Assembly: GCF_000153105.1 (NCBI RefSeq)
Contig: NZ_CH672377.1
Span: 1,778,147 to 1,842,146, forward strand
From: Blastopirellula marina DSM 3645
GTDB taxonomy: Bacteria; Planctomycetota; Planctomycetia; Pirellulales; Pirellulaceae
Reading direction: 5' to 3'
DNA: 64,000 nucleotides
Below are positions 7,849 to 16,189 of this stretch, piece by piece. The notes beneath the pieces are model-generated. The model was not told the DNA's origin, did no database searches, and saw nothing but the letters and a program-made list of their open reading frames with translations. Made by a program: the position numbers and the translations under genes. How positions within the stretch are numbered: the stretch's first letter is position 1; the number at the start of each line of letters is the position of its first letter.

Positions 7849-8079
7849 ATGATGCCACTCGACATGCTTCCGATCGGCCAATCGGCCGAGATTGCTGAAG
7901 TTCTGGGAGACCAGAACGACGTCAAGCGCTTGGCCGAGATGGGGTTGAGCGCCGGAGTCGTTGTCCAGGTCGTCCAGCAAGGGAGTCCTTGCATCGTGCG
8001 CGTGGCTGGATCGACCCTTTGTTTTCGTGAATGTGACCACCTGCAAATCTTTGTTCAGCCGGTCGCTTCCGTCGCATGA
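7849..8079 (+). CDS. feoA: FeoA-domain protein (first of two)
   Basis: 76 residues, one SH3-like FeoA domain. Typical features are LPIGQSAEI near the start, the KRLAEMGLSAG motif (about 26-36) and a late GSTLCFRECDHLQIFV strand. FeoA proteins are small cytoplasmic partners of the FeoB Fe(II) transporter. The start is either ATG 7849 or the adjacent ATG 7852; no Shine-Dalgarno distinguishes them. Its stop overlaps the start of the second FeoA gene by four bases (ATGA), so translation is probably coupled. The frame is open further upstream, but only across repeat DNA. Confidence 0.88.
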   Translation: MMPLDMLPIGQSAEIAEVLGDQNDVKRLAEMGLSAGVVVQVVQQGSPCIVRVAGSTLCFRECDHLQIFVQPVASVA

Positions 8080-8300
8080 AGTCATTATCCGCCGTCCAAG
8101 TTGGAGATCGGGTTACGGTCAACTCGATTGAGGGTGACGATGACATCGCGGTTCGCTTGCTCGAGATGGGTCTAGTGCCGGGGGTCGAACTGACGATCGT
8201 CGGCTGTGCCCCGCTGGGGGATCCGATTGAGATCGAACTGATCGGGTATCGGTTGTCGCTACGAAAAACAGAAGCGTCGCGCGTGCTGCTTACCGATTAA
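8076..8300 (+). CDS. feoA: FeoA-domain protein (second of two)
   Basis: 74 residues: VGDRVTVNSIEGDDDIAVRLLEMGLVPG, then DPIEIELIGYRLSLRKTEAS, the classic FeoA fold. It overlaps the preceding FeoA gene (ATGA at 8076-8079) and is followed 30 bp later by feoB. It differs clearly from the first copy (LLEMGLVPG versus LAEMGLSAG), so the two are diverged paralogues rather than a recent duplication. It probably helps regulate FeoB's GTPase or assembly. Confidence 0.93.
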   Translation: MKSLSAVQVGDRVTVNSIEGDDDIAVRLLEMGLVPGVELTIVGCAPLGDPIEIELIGYRLSLRKTEASRVLLTD

Positions 8301-8330
8301 AACTCTTTCCGCGAATCCCTCCTGATTTCT

Positions 8331-10562
8331 ATGTCGCTAGAGCAGCAGACCCAGTCGATCGCCGTCGCTTTGATCGGCAATCCGAACACCGGCAAGTCGA
8401 CGCTGTTCAATGCGCTCTCCGGCGTTCGGCAGCGGACCGGCAACTATCCCGGCGTGACGGTCGAAAAGAAGCACGGCACGTTTCGGATCGGCGACAAATC
8501 GATCGAGTTGATCGACTTGCCTGGCTCGTATAGCTTGGCTCCGCGATCGCCCGACGAGATGGTCGCGGTCGACGTGCTGCTCGGCCGCTTGCCGGCCGAA
8601 CGCAAACCGCAAGCGGTGCTGGTGATTTTGGACGCCGGCAATCTAGAGCGCAATCTCTATATCTTGAGCCAGGTGCTGGAGCTCCGCTTGCCGACGATCG
8701 TCGCGCTGAACATGATCGACGTCGCGCAGGACAAAGGGGTGACCGTCGATGCTCCTCTGTTGGCGCAACGTCTCGGCGTTCCCGTGCTAGAGACCCGCGC
8801 CAATCATGGCGCCGGAGTCCAGCAACTGCGCGAAGCGCTGGCCCATATCGCAGCCCAGTCGCCGCCTGAGTACACGAGCCCCTTTCCACCGGCGTTTCGC
8901 GAAGAAGTCGCCGGCCTGCAAGGGAAAATGGTCGCGAGCAACGTCTCGGCGCCCCGCTATCTGGTCGAGCGTTTGCTGCTGGATACGAGCGGCTATCTCG
9001 AAAAAGAACTGGAGCTGGGTGGGGACAATTTCCACCAAACGATTGAAGAGGCCCGAGCGCGCCTGAAGGAATCAGGCGTTCCGGTTCCCGCCGTCGAAGC
9101 GATGTCGCGTTATGCGTGGGTGCGCGAAACGCTGAACGGCGTCGTGCAGCGCAAGCCGGTCGCACCGCCGCTTTCCGACCGGATTGATCGGGTCATGACG
9201 CACCCCATCTTGGGCTCGTTCTTTTTCGCGATCTTAATGCTAACGGTGTTCACCGCGGTCTTTAGCGAGTACATCGCCGGCGTCCCGATGAGCGGGATCG
9301 AGTGGCTGTTTGAAACCATCGGCGGATTGGTCGGCGACAGCATGGCGGAAGGTCCATTTCGCTCCCTGCTGGTCGACGGCGTGATTGCCGGCGTCGGCGG
9401 CGTGTTGGTCTTTCTGCCGCAGATCTGCATCTTGTTCTTCTTTATCGCGATCCTGGAAGACTGCGGGTACATGGCCCGGGCCGCTTACTTGATGGACCGC
9501 TTGTTCTCGAACGTTGGTCTGAGCGGCAAGTCGTTTATTCCGCTGTTGTCGTCGTTCGCGTGTGCGATTCCCGGCGTGATGGCGACACGCGTGATCGAGA
9601 ACCGCCGCGATCGCTTGACCACGATGATGATCGCGCCGCTGATGAGCTGCGCGGCGCGGATCCCGGTTTATGTGGTGATGATCGCGGCGTTCGTCCCGTA
9701 CTATTCGTTCGCCGGCGGCTTGCTCAACTCGCACGCGCTGACCTTTGCCGGGATGTACCTGGTGGGGATCTTCGCGGCGGTGCTGGTCGCTTTGGTGCTG
9801 AAGAAGACATTACTGCGTGGAGCGACGCCGCCGTTTGTGATGGAGTTGCCGTCGTACAAATGGCCCTCGCTGACGACCGTCGGCTTGCGCGTCTTTGAAA
9901 AAGGCTGGTCATTCATCTATCGCGCTGGCACGTTGATCTTCGCTTCGAGCGTGTTGGTTTGGGCGGCCGCTTACTATCCGCATAACGATGCCGCCGTCGC
10001 GACTTGGACGCCGCGTCTGGCCGAAGTCGAAACGGAACTGGCGCAAGCGACTGAGCCGGCGCAAATCGAGGAACTGGAAGCGGAGCAAGGGGACCTGGAA
10101 CATCACATCGCCGGCGCCTACCTGCGCGACAGCTTTCTGGGCCGAGCCGGGCAGTGGGTCGAGCCGGTCGTCCGTCCGCTCGGCTGGGATTGGCGAATCG
10201 GCTGTGCGACGATCGCGTCGTTTCCGGCGCGCGAAGTGATTATTGGTACCCTCGGCGTGATCTACGACCTGGGGGGAGAGGAAGACGAAGCGTCCATTCC
10301 GCTGCGCGAGAAGCTGAAATCGGCGACTTGGGACGGAACTGACCGCCCTGTCTATAATTTGCCGGTCGCTTTGTCGGTAATGGTGTTTTTCGCTCTTTGC
10401 GCCCAGTGTGCAGCGACTTTAGCGGTGATCAAACGAGAAACTAACTCTTGGCGATGGCCGATATTTACTTTTGTTTACATGACCTTACTGGCGTATTGTG
10501 GCGCCTTTATTGTCTATCGAATCGCGGCTTTTTTCACCACAACGCCGATTGTCTCCGTATAA
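8331..10562 (+). CDS. feoB: FeoB ferrous iron transporter
   Basis: 743 residues. The N-terminal G domain has G1 GNPNTGKST (16-24), the G3 DLPG (about 61-64) and G4 NMID (about 126-129). A GDI-type helical region (about 180-280) leads to the membrane domain, which contains two Gate-type halves: ...EDCGYMARAAYLMDR (about 375-390, conserved core), ...SSFACAIPGVMATR and ...TIASFPAREVIIG. It imports Fe(II) across the inner membrane in a nucleotide-dependent way. A charged insertion (about 570-590, rich in Glu) separates late helices. It follows two feoA genes and precedes a small Cys-rich membrane protein, a complete feo operon. Confidence 0.97.
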   Translation: MSLEQQTQSIAVALIGNPNTGKSTLFNALSGVRQRTGNYPGVTVEKKHGTFRIGDKSIELIDLPGSYSLAPRSPDEMVAVDVLLGRLPAERKPQAVLVILDAGNLERNLYILSQVLELRLPTIVALNMIDVAQDKGVTVDAPLLAQRLGVPVLETRANHGAGVQQLREALAHIAAQSPPEYTSPFPPAFREEVAGLQGKMVASNVSAPRYLVERLLLDTSGYLEKELELGGDNFHQTIEEARARLKESGVPVPAVEAMSRYAWVRETLNGVVQRKPVAPPLSDRIDRVMTHPILGSFFFAILMLTVFTAVFSEYIAGVPMSGIEWLFETIGGLVGDSMAEGPFRSLLVDGVIAGVGGVLVFLPQICILFFFIAILEDCGYMARAAYLMDRLFSNVGLSGKSFIPLLSSFACAIPGVMATRVIENRRDRLTTMMIAPLMSCAARIPVYVVMIAAFVPYYSFAGGLLNSHALTFAGMYLVGIFAAVLVALVLKKTLLRGATPPFVMELPSYKWPSLTTVGLRVFEKGWSFIYRAGTLIFASSVLVWAAAYYPHNDAAVATWTPRLAEVETELAQATEPAQIEELEAEQGDLEHHIAGAYLRDSFLGRAGQWVEPVVRPLGWDWRIGCATIASFPAREVIIGTLGVIYDLGGEEDEASIPLREKLKSATWDGTDRPVYNLPVALSVMVFFALCAQCAATLAVIKRETNSWRWPIFTFVYMTLLAYCGAFIVYRIAAFFTTTPIVSV

Positions 10563-10603
10563 TGGGAGTTGTCTCGGACATCCCCATTTCCCAAGGCGCA
10601 AGC

Positions 10604-10810
10604 ATGTCAGACGTATTGCAGAACGTCGGCGTTTTGCTCTTCATCGCCGGCAGCGGCCTGTATATCGCCATCTTGATGTGGCGTACGGTTCGCGAAGAAA
10701 AAGAAGGCTGCGGAAGCAGTTGCGGCGGCTGTTCGTCCAAACAGTCCTCGCCCAACATCCGCACGACGTTGATCCAGCTCGATACGAAGATCGTCGAGCC
10801 GAAGAGCTAA
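10604..10810 (+). CDS. FeoB-associated Cys-rich membrane protein
   Basis: 68 residues. One N-terminal transmembrane helix (about 9-27, GVLLFIAGSGLYIAILMW) is followed by the Cys-rich motif CGSSCGGCSS (about 36-45). This matches the small FeoB-associated Cys-rich proteins often encoded directly after feoB. The start at 10604 follows the feoB stop by 41 bp; the longer frame from 10448 lies inside feoB and is a shadow. The cysteines could bind iron on the inner face of the transporter, which is inference. Confidence 0.88.
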   Translation: MSDVLQNVGVLLFIAGSGLYIAILMWRTVREEKEGCGSSCGGCSSKQSSPNIRTTLIQLDTKIVEPKS

Positions 10811-10842
10811 GTCCCCATGATTCGTCCGCTTTTCGCGGCGCG

Positions 10843-10874
10843 AAAAAAAGAAGCGTGCCATGGTTGCACGCTTC
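10843..10874 (-). terminator. Minus-strand intrinsic terminator of the GYF/DUF4282 gene
   Basis: A 9-bp stem (10850-10858 with 10866-10874) has its A-run at 10844-10849 on the plus strand, which is the T-tract when read on the minus strand. It sits 31 bp past the stop of the minus-strand gene and also separates it from the convergent feo operon. Confidence 0.88.
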
Positions 10875-10904
10875 TCTTGCTTGGTAGGGACGCGTTTTCG
10901 ACGG

Positions 10905-11825
10905 CTACGGCTTCTCTTCTTGATGAGCACGGATCGCGGCCAAGTCATCGGCGGCACGGAAGAAGGCGATCACCACCTCGGCGCTGATTCGCAGCCCGAG
11001 AATGTACAACAGCGCCATGACTCCGCCGATGAAGAAAAAGCCGATGGCGCCCCCGATGGCGCCGATCGCGTCGCCGGCGACCAAGCCGGCGATCAGGACG
11101 GCGACGCAGCCGCCTAGCCAACCCACGACAATCAGCGCCAGGCAAAGGTAATAGACAACCTTGGCGACCGTCGGCGCAATCATCGTCTGAAAGCTGAAAA
11201 GCCCGCCGATTCCGCCGCCAGACTTCGCTTCGTCCGAGGAGGACCGCGCGGAGCGATGCTTCGCTTTCTTCTTTTTTGCTTTTCCTTCCGCTTTGTCGGT
11301 CGGAGTGACCGCAATCATCTCTGAGATCTCGGACGATTCCGACTTGCCCTTGGTTTCGACAGCCGTCGCGACTTGCGCGGTAGGCGGAGCCGGCGGAGGC
11401 GGCGGCGGTGCGGTGATCGACGGCGGGGTCGGCGTATCTTCATCAAAGGCACGCGACTCCACCGTAGGAGGCTGTACTTGCGCTTCGCTGGTCGCGCCGG
11501 TGGGATCGGCGATCCGCGGCGAAAGGGAGATCCCTTGATCGTCATCCGGCCCAGCGGGAATCGCTGAGACGACTCCATCGGAGGGAGTTACCGGAATCCC
11601 CATCGGAACGACATCCTCCGAAGGCGGCGGCGATAGCGGCGCCGAACCGGTAGGAACCTCTAATCCACGCACGCTGGTCGCATGAACCCACGAGCTTTCC
11701 CCCCGCCGCACGAGGGTCTCGGGCGTAATCTGCCCAGCGGCGGCAAGTTGCCGCATCTTCTTCGACGAAAACGGGCCGGTCTCCGGCGCATTTTCGGTTG
11801 CTTTCAGGTAGAATTCTTCGGCCAT
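10905..11825 (-). CDS. GYF_2-domain / DUF4282 membrane protein
   Basis: 306 residues. Residues 3-55 look like a GYF_2 domain (FYLKATENAPETGPFSSKKM...ITPETLVRRGESSWVHAT), a fold that binds proline-rich ligands. A long Pro/Glu/Thr linker (about 60-190, with TPPSITAPPPPPPAP) ends in a Lys-rich patch. The C-terminal ~85 residues are a DUF4282-like domain with two transmembrane helices (about 222-248 and 252-275) and the typical LRISAEVVIAFFRAADDLAAIR tail. The GYF end is presumably cytoplasmic. The protein could bind its own proline-rich linker or that of another protein. Function unknown. Confidence 0.87.
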   Translation of the reverse strand: MAEEFYLKATENAPETGPFSSKKMRQLAAAGQITPETLVRRGESSWVHATSVRGLEVPTGSAPLSPPPSEDVVPMGIPVTPSDGVVSAIPAGPDDDQGISLSPRIADPTGATSEAQVQPPTVESRAFDEDTPTPPSITAPPPPPPAPPTAQVATAVETKGKSESSEISEMIAVTPTDKAEGKAKKKKAKHRSARSSSDEAKSGGGIGGLFSFQTMIAPTVAKVVYYLCLALIVVGWLGGCVAVLIAGLVAGDAIGAIGGAIGFFFIGGVMALLYILGLRISAEVVIAFFRAADDLAAIRAHQEEKP

Positions 11826-12058
11826 GAGATTTCTCGGGGTGGGTCTTCACGGTCAGAAAGCCGGATCGCCTACTCTGTGCCGTCCATCTATCTTGAACGC
11901 GGCGCAGCGTCAAGTCAACGAAACAATGGAACAGACTTGCGCCGGAAACCCCATGGCATTGCTGCTCTTCGCCGCTAGACGCACTCCCGGTCGGCGGTTA
12001 CGTTGAGCCGAGCGTGAGAAGATTCCGCGAGCCGACCTACCTCCCCCAGTTTTCGACC

Positions 12059-13756
12059 ATGGATGATTTTTCGAACTACTGCCTTCCGAACCCCACTTTA
12101 GATGCGGTGACGGCAGAGTATGCAACGCTCGAACAAGAGCTCGACATCGCATTGGCGAGCCCCAATCCGTCTGACGATGCGCTGCGCGCGGTAGTTGGCA
12201 AATGGGACCAGATCCGGCGAGGACTCGAGTCGTGGAGCAATCTGGTCGAAATCCGTTTCAATCAAGAAACGCATGATCCAGACTTCAAAGCGGCGCAAGA
12301 CTATCGGGACGAAATCGCGCCGAAGCTAACCGAACTGAACGTGCGGATTCAAAAGAAGCTGGTCGAAACGCCGCTGCGGCCCCGTCTGGAAGAAATCTTC
12401 GGCGCCCATGCGTTCAAACTGTGGGAAGTGCAAAATAGCACGTTTGATCCCTGCATCCATGACGATCTGGTGCAAGAGTCGAAGCTGGTCTCGCGCTATA
12501 ACGAGCTAACCGCGTCGGCGAAGGTCGAATTTCAGGGAGAAGAATACAATCTCTCCAGCATCTCAAAGTTCGAAGAGCATGCCGATCGCGAAGTGCGCTA
12601 CGGCGCCGCCCGTGCGGTCTGGCAATGGTTCGCCGCGAATCGAGTCGAGCTGGATCAGATCTACGGCGATCTCGTCACGCTGCGACATGGCGTCGCGCAA
12701 AAGCTGGGCTTTGACAGCTTTGTCGAACTCGCCTATCGCCGCATGTCGCGGACCGACTACGGCTCGGAAGATGTCGCGCGATATCGCGAAGAAGTGCGCG
12801 AGCATGTCGTCCCGCTCTGCCGCGAGATCCATCGCACGCAGGAAGATACCCTCAATCTCGAGGACTTGATGTTCTGGGACGAAGGGCTGTTCGACAGCGC
12901 CGGCAACCCGACTCCGCAGGGTTCGTACGAAAAGCAAATCGAGCTGGCGCAGCAGATGTTCAATGATATGAACGCCGACCTGGGCAAGTTCTTCCAGTTA
13001 ATGTGCGAGAAAAACCTCCTCGATCTGAAGATTCGCCCCTGGAAGGCAGGCGGCGGATTTTGCTCCAGTCTGCCGAGCGAAGAGCTGCCGTTTATCTTCG
13101 CCAACTTCAACGGCAGCAAAGGGGACGTTGAAGTTTTCACGCACGAGATGGGACACGCGTTCCAGTGTTACAGCAGCTTTGACGGCGCCGCGCTGCTCGA
13201 GCATGTTTGGCCCACTTACGAAGCGTGCGAGATTCACTCGATGAGTCTTGAGTTTCTCACGTGGCCTCACATGGAGCTGTTCTTTGGCGACGCAGCCGAG
13301 CGGTTCCGTCGCATCCATCTGCTGACGTCGCTGCTGTTCCTGCCGTATGGCGTCGCGGTCGATCATTTTCAGCATGCGATCTTCGCCGAGCCCGAAGCGA
13401 CGCCGGAGCGCCGTCACGCGATCTGGCAAGAGATGGAACGGCTCTATCTGCCTGACACCAACTACGGCGACATGCCGCACGTATCGAGCGGCGGCCGTTG
13501 GCAACAGAAGCGGCACATCTACATGTCGCCGTTTTATTACATCGACTACACGCTGGCCCAATGCTGTGCGCTGCAGTTTTGGGTTCGATCCGAGCGCGAT
13601 TTCGCCACCGCGATGCAAGACTATGTCGACCTCTGCAAACGGGGCGGCACGATGCCGTTCTCCGGTTTGGTCGACAGCGCCGGCTTGAAGAATCCGTTTA
13701 AGCCCGGCAGCTTGAAAGAAGTGGTCCAACAGGCCCGCGAGTATTTGAAGCTGTAG
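12059..13756 (+). CDS. M3-family oligoendopeptidase (zinc metallopeptidase)
   Basis: About 565 residues, normal for this M3 group. The HEMGHAFQ zinc motif lies at about residues 362-369, with H362, E363 and H366, and the third ligand Glu is expected in the helix about 25 residues later (YEACEIHSMSLEF). Other conserved segments are SFVELAYRRMSR..Y and the late HIYMSPFYYIDYTLAQCCALQFW. It cleaves short peptides in the cytoplasm; there is no signal peptide. The start is uncertain: ATG 12059 was chosen, but GTG 12014 would add 15 residues, and neither has a clear Shine-Dalgarno. Three YcxB-like membrane genes follow closely. Confidence 0.92.
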   Translation: MDDFSNYCLPNPTLDAVTAEYATLEQELDIALASPNPSDDALRAVVGKWDQIRRGLESWSNLVEIRFNQETHDPDFKAAQDYRDEIAPKLTELNVRIQKKLVETPLRPRLEEIFGAHAFKLWEVQNSTFDPCIHDDLVQESKLVSRYNELTASAKVEFQGEEYNLSSISKFEEHADREVRYGAARAVWQWFAANRVELDQIYGDLVTLRHGVAQKLGFDSFVELAYRRMSRTDYGSEDVARYREEVREHVVPLCREIHRTQEDTLNLEDLMFWDEGLFDSAGNPTPQGSYEKQIELAQQMFNDMNADLGKFFQLMCEKNLLDLKIRPWKAGGGFCSSLPSEELPFIFANFNGSKGDVEVFTHEMGHAFQCYSSFDGAALLEHVWPTYEACEIHSMSLEFLTWPHMELFFGDAAERFRRIHLLTSLLFLPYGVAVDHFQHAIFAEPEATPERRHAIWQEMERLYLPDTNYGDMPHVSSGGRWQQKRHIYMSPFYYIDYTLAQCCALQFWVRSERDFATAMQDYVDLCKRGGTMPFSGLVDSAGLKNPFKPGSLKEVVQQAREYLKL

Positions 13757-13776
13757 TCAATTATTGGGCGAGGGCG

Positions 13777-14925
13777 ATGGACAAAGTTGAATTTGTACAG
13801 CGGCCAGAAGATGCTTGGGCCATTCCTTCGTCGCGAACTCCGGCGCAAATGAAACGAGCCGTTTGGTTGGTGATCATCGCCGGCGCGTTGACGGGGATCA
13901 TCGGCGTAATACCTGCCTATGTGATTGGGCGCCCTCTTTTAGCAAGTACGATCCTGATCTTGTTTGGGCTCATTCTTTTCAAAGCTAGTCGACAGCTGTG
14001 GAACCAAGTCTTGTTGCTGCGCGGCGAGAGTCGGCTCGTCCGACTTCGCTTGACGCCCAACTTTGTAGAATCATCGACCGACAATGGCCGCGAAAGAGTC
14101 GCGTGGGCCGGAATCGACGGCGTCACGGATACCGGCGATTTTTTGCTGATCGTTCAGGACGAGCACCGAGCTTACGTCATTCCCCGCGGCGCCTTCGCCA
14201 GCGTGGGCGAGATGTGTCAATTCGCCGCCTTGGCCCAGCAATATCGTGAAGCCGCGATTCGATCTCCTTCCCACGAAATAGGCCTGGATGATGACCGCTA
14301 CTTCGCCAAGTGGACGAGCGTCGCAGGTCCCAGCGTGACCTATCAAAACATGCGTGCTGACTTGGCGTACGTTTGGGAATATGGCGTCGATGCGAAGCCG
14401 CGGGATAGCGATTGGGTGCGATTCCAGCAGTTATTCAGCTGCCTTGGCTTAAGCATGATGCTGGGGTTGCTGATCCCCAACGTCCTGTTCCTATTCCCCG
14501 AATTTTTACGGAACGGAATTTTGGTCTTCGCTTTGATCTTTTCCGCAATCTTCTGGTATGCCGGCTCCATTCCGCTGATGTGTATGGCGTTTGAATTCAA
14601 AAAAAGATCGATGGTGCAGGAGAAGTGGCTAATGCAGCAAACGGTCACGATTTCGCCAGCCGGGGCGATCGTGCACACTCCTACTTTGATCCTTTGCCGA
14701 AGTTGGAAAACGTACGATCGCATCATTCACGGCCCCACCTTGATTTGCTTTCCCACGGATGTCGGCGGCGCCGACTTCCTCATTCCGAAATCTGCTTTTC
14801 CTTCCACCGAGCAGGCCGAGCATTTCGCGGCCGAGGCCGTTCGATGGCATGAGGCCGCTGGCAAGTTGCCGAATGAGAACTTCCCTTCAAATGAAATGAT
14901 GGAGGCCGAACTCTGTGACGATTAG
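13777..14925 (+). CDS. YcxB-like domain membrane protein, paralogue 1 of 3
   Basis: 382 residues. The layout is two helices (about 28-50 and 52-68), a YcxB-like beta domain (about 92-155: TPNFVESSTDNGRERVAW, then VIPRGAFASVGEM), a linker, a second helix pair (about 214-236 and 246-268) and a second, diverged YcxB-like domain (about 285-350, ending LIPKSAFPSTEQAEHF). The two halves are therefore an internal duplication. It begins 20 bp after the peptidase stop. Unlike its two paralogues it ends EMMEAELCDD and lacks the terminal NPYRSP motif. YcxB-like proteins are poorly characterised bacterial membrane proteins. Confidence 0.83.
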   Translation: MDKVEFVQRPEDAWAIPSSRTPAQMKRAVWLVIIAGALTGIIGVIPAYVIGRPLLASTILILFGLILFKASRQLWNQVLLLRGESRLVRLRLTPNFVESSTDNGRERVAWAGIDGVTDTGDFLLIVQDEHRAYVIPRGAFASVGEMCQFAALAQQYREAAIRSPSHEIGLDDDRYFAKWTSVAGPSVTYQNMRADLAYVWEYGVDAKPRDSDWVRFQQLFSCLGLSMMLGLLIPNVLFLFPEFLRNGILVFALIFSAIFWYAGSIPLMCMAFEFKKRSMVQEKWLMQQTVTISPAGAIVHTPTLILCRSWKTYDRIIHGPTLICFPTDVGGADFLIPKSAFPSTEQAEHFAAEAVRWHEAAGKLPNENFPSNEMMEAELCDD

Positions 14926-14963
14926 AACCCGAGTCGCTCCCCTCACGCGAGATTGTCGGCGCC

Positions 14964-16106
14964 ATGGAAGTTGAGTTTCAATATTGCGATGAAGATGCGG
15001 ACGCGTTTGGCCCTGAAGAAGCGCCTCAGCATCGCTGGCGAAACAATGTGCTGCTGATCGTCGGCGGCGTATTGATCGGCGTTCCCGGCGTGATTCCGGC
15101 GCTGCTGCTCGACTTTCGTTGGGTGGCCGGCATGATTGCGATCGCCTACTATAGCGCTTTGTACCGTTACGCTCGCTATCTGTTCCAACTACCGGCTGCT
15201 GCGATCTTCCCCAGCGGCGGATTCCGTGTACGACTAACCCCCAACTTTCTTGAAGAAGCAGGGGACAATCATCGAGCACGATTCTCCTGGTCCCATATTG
15301 AAGAGGTGATCGAGAATCGTGAAGCCGTGTTGATCTACCCCGATCCGCACCGAGCGATCGTCATCCCCAAGCGGGCCTTCGCATCGTCCAGCGAGATGCG
15401 TCAGTTCGCCGCATTGGCGCAGCAGTATCGCAAAGAAGCTCTAGAGACAACGTCGCCGGCGATCGGTTTGTACGATGACGACTTCTTCTCCGCCTGGACG
15501 CGCGACGCCGGGCTGAGCGTCGAATATCAGAACACTCGCGCCGATTGGGCCCACGCGATGCAGTTTGGCGCCTACGAGTCTCCCTGGCAAAGCATGGGAA
15601 CGCGAGTTTCGAAGTACGTAATCTTTCTGATTCTCAGCGTCGTGATGCTGTATATGGCGTGGACCATCAATCACATCGGGTTCAAAGCCTTTTGCCTGGT
15701 CGCTTCGGCCGCCTTTTGGTATGTCGGTTCGATCTCGCTGGCTCTGGTCGTGAGCGAGCGAGGCCGGCGGCAAGACGTGCCAGAGCAATGGCTCGCCAGA
15801 CGAACGCTCTTCATTTCACCGATCGGCGCCATTGCGTTAACGCCGTTCGCGATCCATTGCACCAAGTGGATTGGATTGGAAGCCGTGTTGCAAAACACAA
15901 GCTTCCTTTATTTTCTTGAATCTTCCGTCCACATTTGCCAGATCGCGCCCAAGCGCGCGTTTCCCACCTTCGGCCAAGCCGAACACTTCGCGCACGAGGC
16001 CATCCAGTGGCGTCAAGCGGCCTTCGCCGTCGCCGAAGAAGAAGCGGCCAACGATGCAGCCCACGCCGTCGACGGCGAGAATCCGTTCCGTTCGCCGCAA
16101 GCTTGA
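14964..16106 (+). CDS. YcxB-like domain membrane protein, paralogue 2 of 3
   Basis: 380 residues with the same plan as its neighbour: a helix pair (about 27-66), a YcxB-like domain (LTPNFLEEAGDNHRARFSW, then VIPKRAFASSSEM), a second helix pair (about 210-260) and a second domain ending IAPKRAFPTFGQAEHFA. It shares YQNTRADWAHAM with paralogue 3 and YQNMRADLAYV with paralogue 1. It starts MEVEF and ends in the tail GENPFRSPQA. It is 38 bp downstream of paralogue 1, so probably in one transcript. Confidence 0.83.
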   Translation: MEVEFQYCDEDADAFGPEEAPQHRWRNNVLLIVGGVLIGVPGVIPALLLDFRWVAGMIAIAYYSALYRYARYLFQLPAAAIFPSGGFRVRLTPNFLEEAGDNHRARFSWSHIEEVIENREAVLIYPDPHRAIVIPKRAFASSSEMRQFAALAQQYRKEALETTSPAIGLYDDDFFSAWTRDAGLSVEYQNTRADWAHAMQFGAYESPWQSMGTRVSKYVIFLILSVVMLYMAWTINHIGFKAFCLVASAAFWYVGSISLALVVSERGRRQDVPEQWLARRTLFISPIGAIALTPFAIHCTKWIGLEAVLQNTSFLYFLESSVHICQIAPKRAFPTFGQAEHFAHEAIQWRQAAFAVAEEEAANDAAHAVDGENPFRSPQA

Positions 16107-16189
16107 GTCGCGACCGTATGTCGGCGACAATGACGCCTTCGAATGGCGCACCGTTTTCGAGAACCTAGCAGCTCATCATCGGCAACTCC

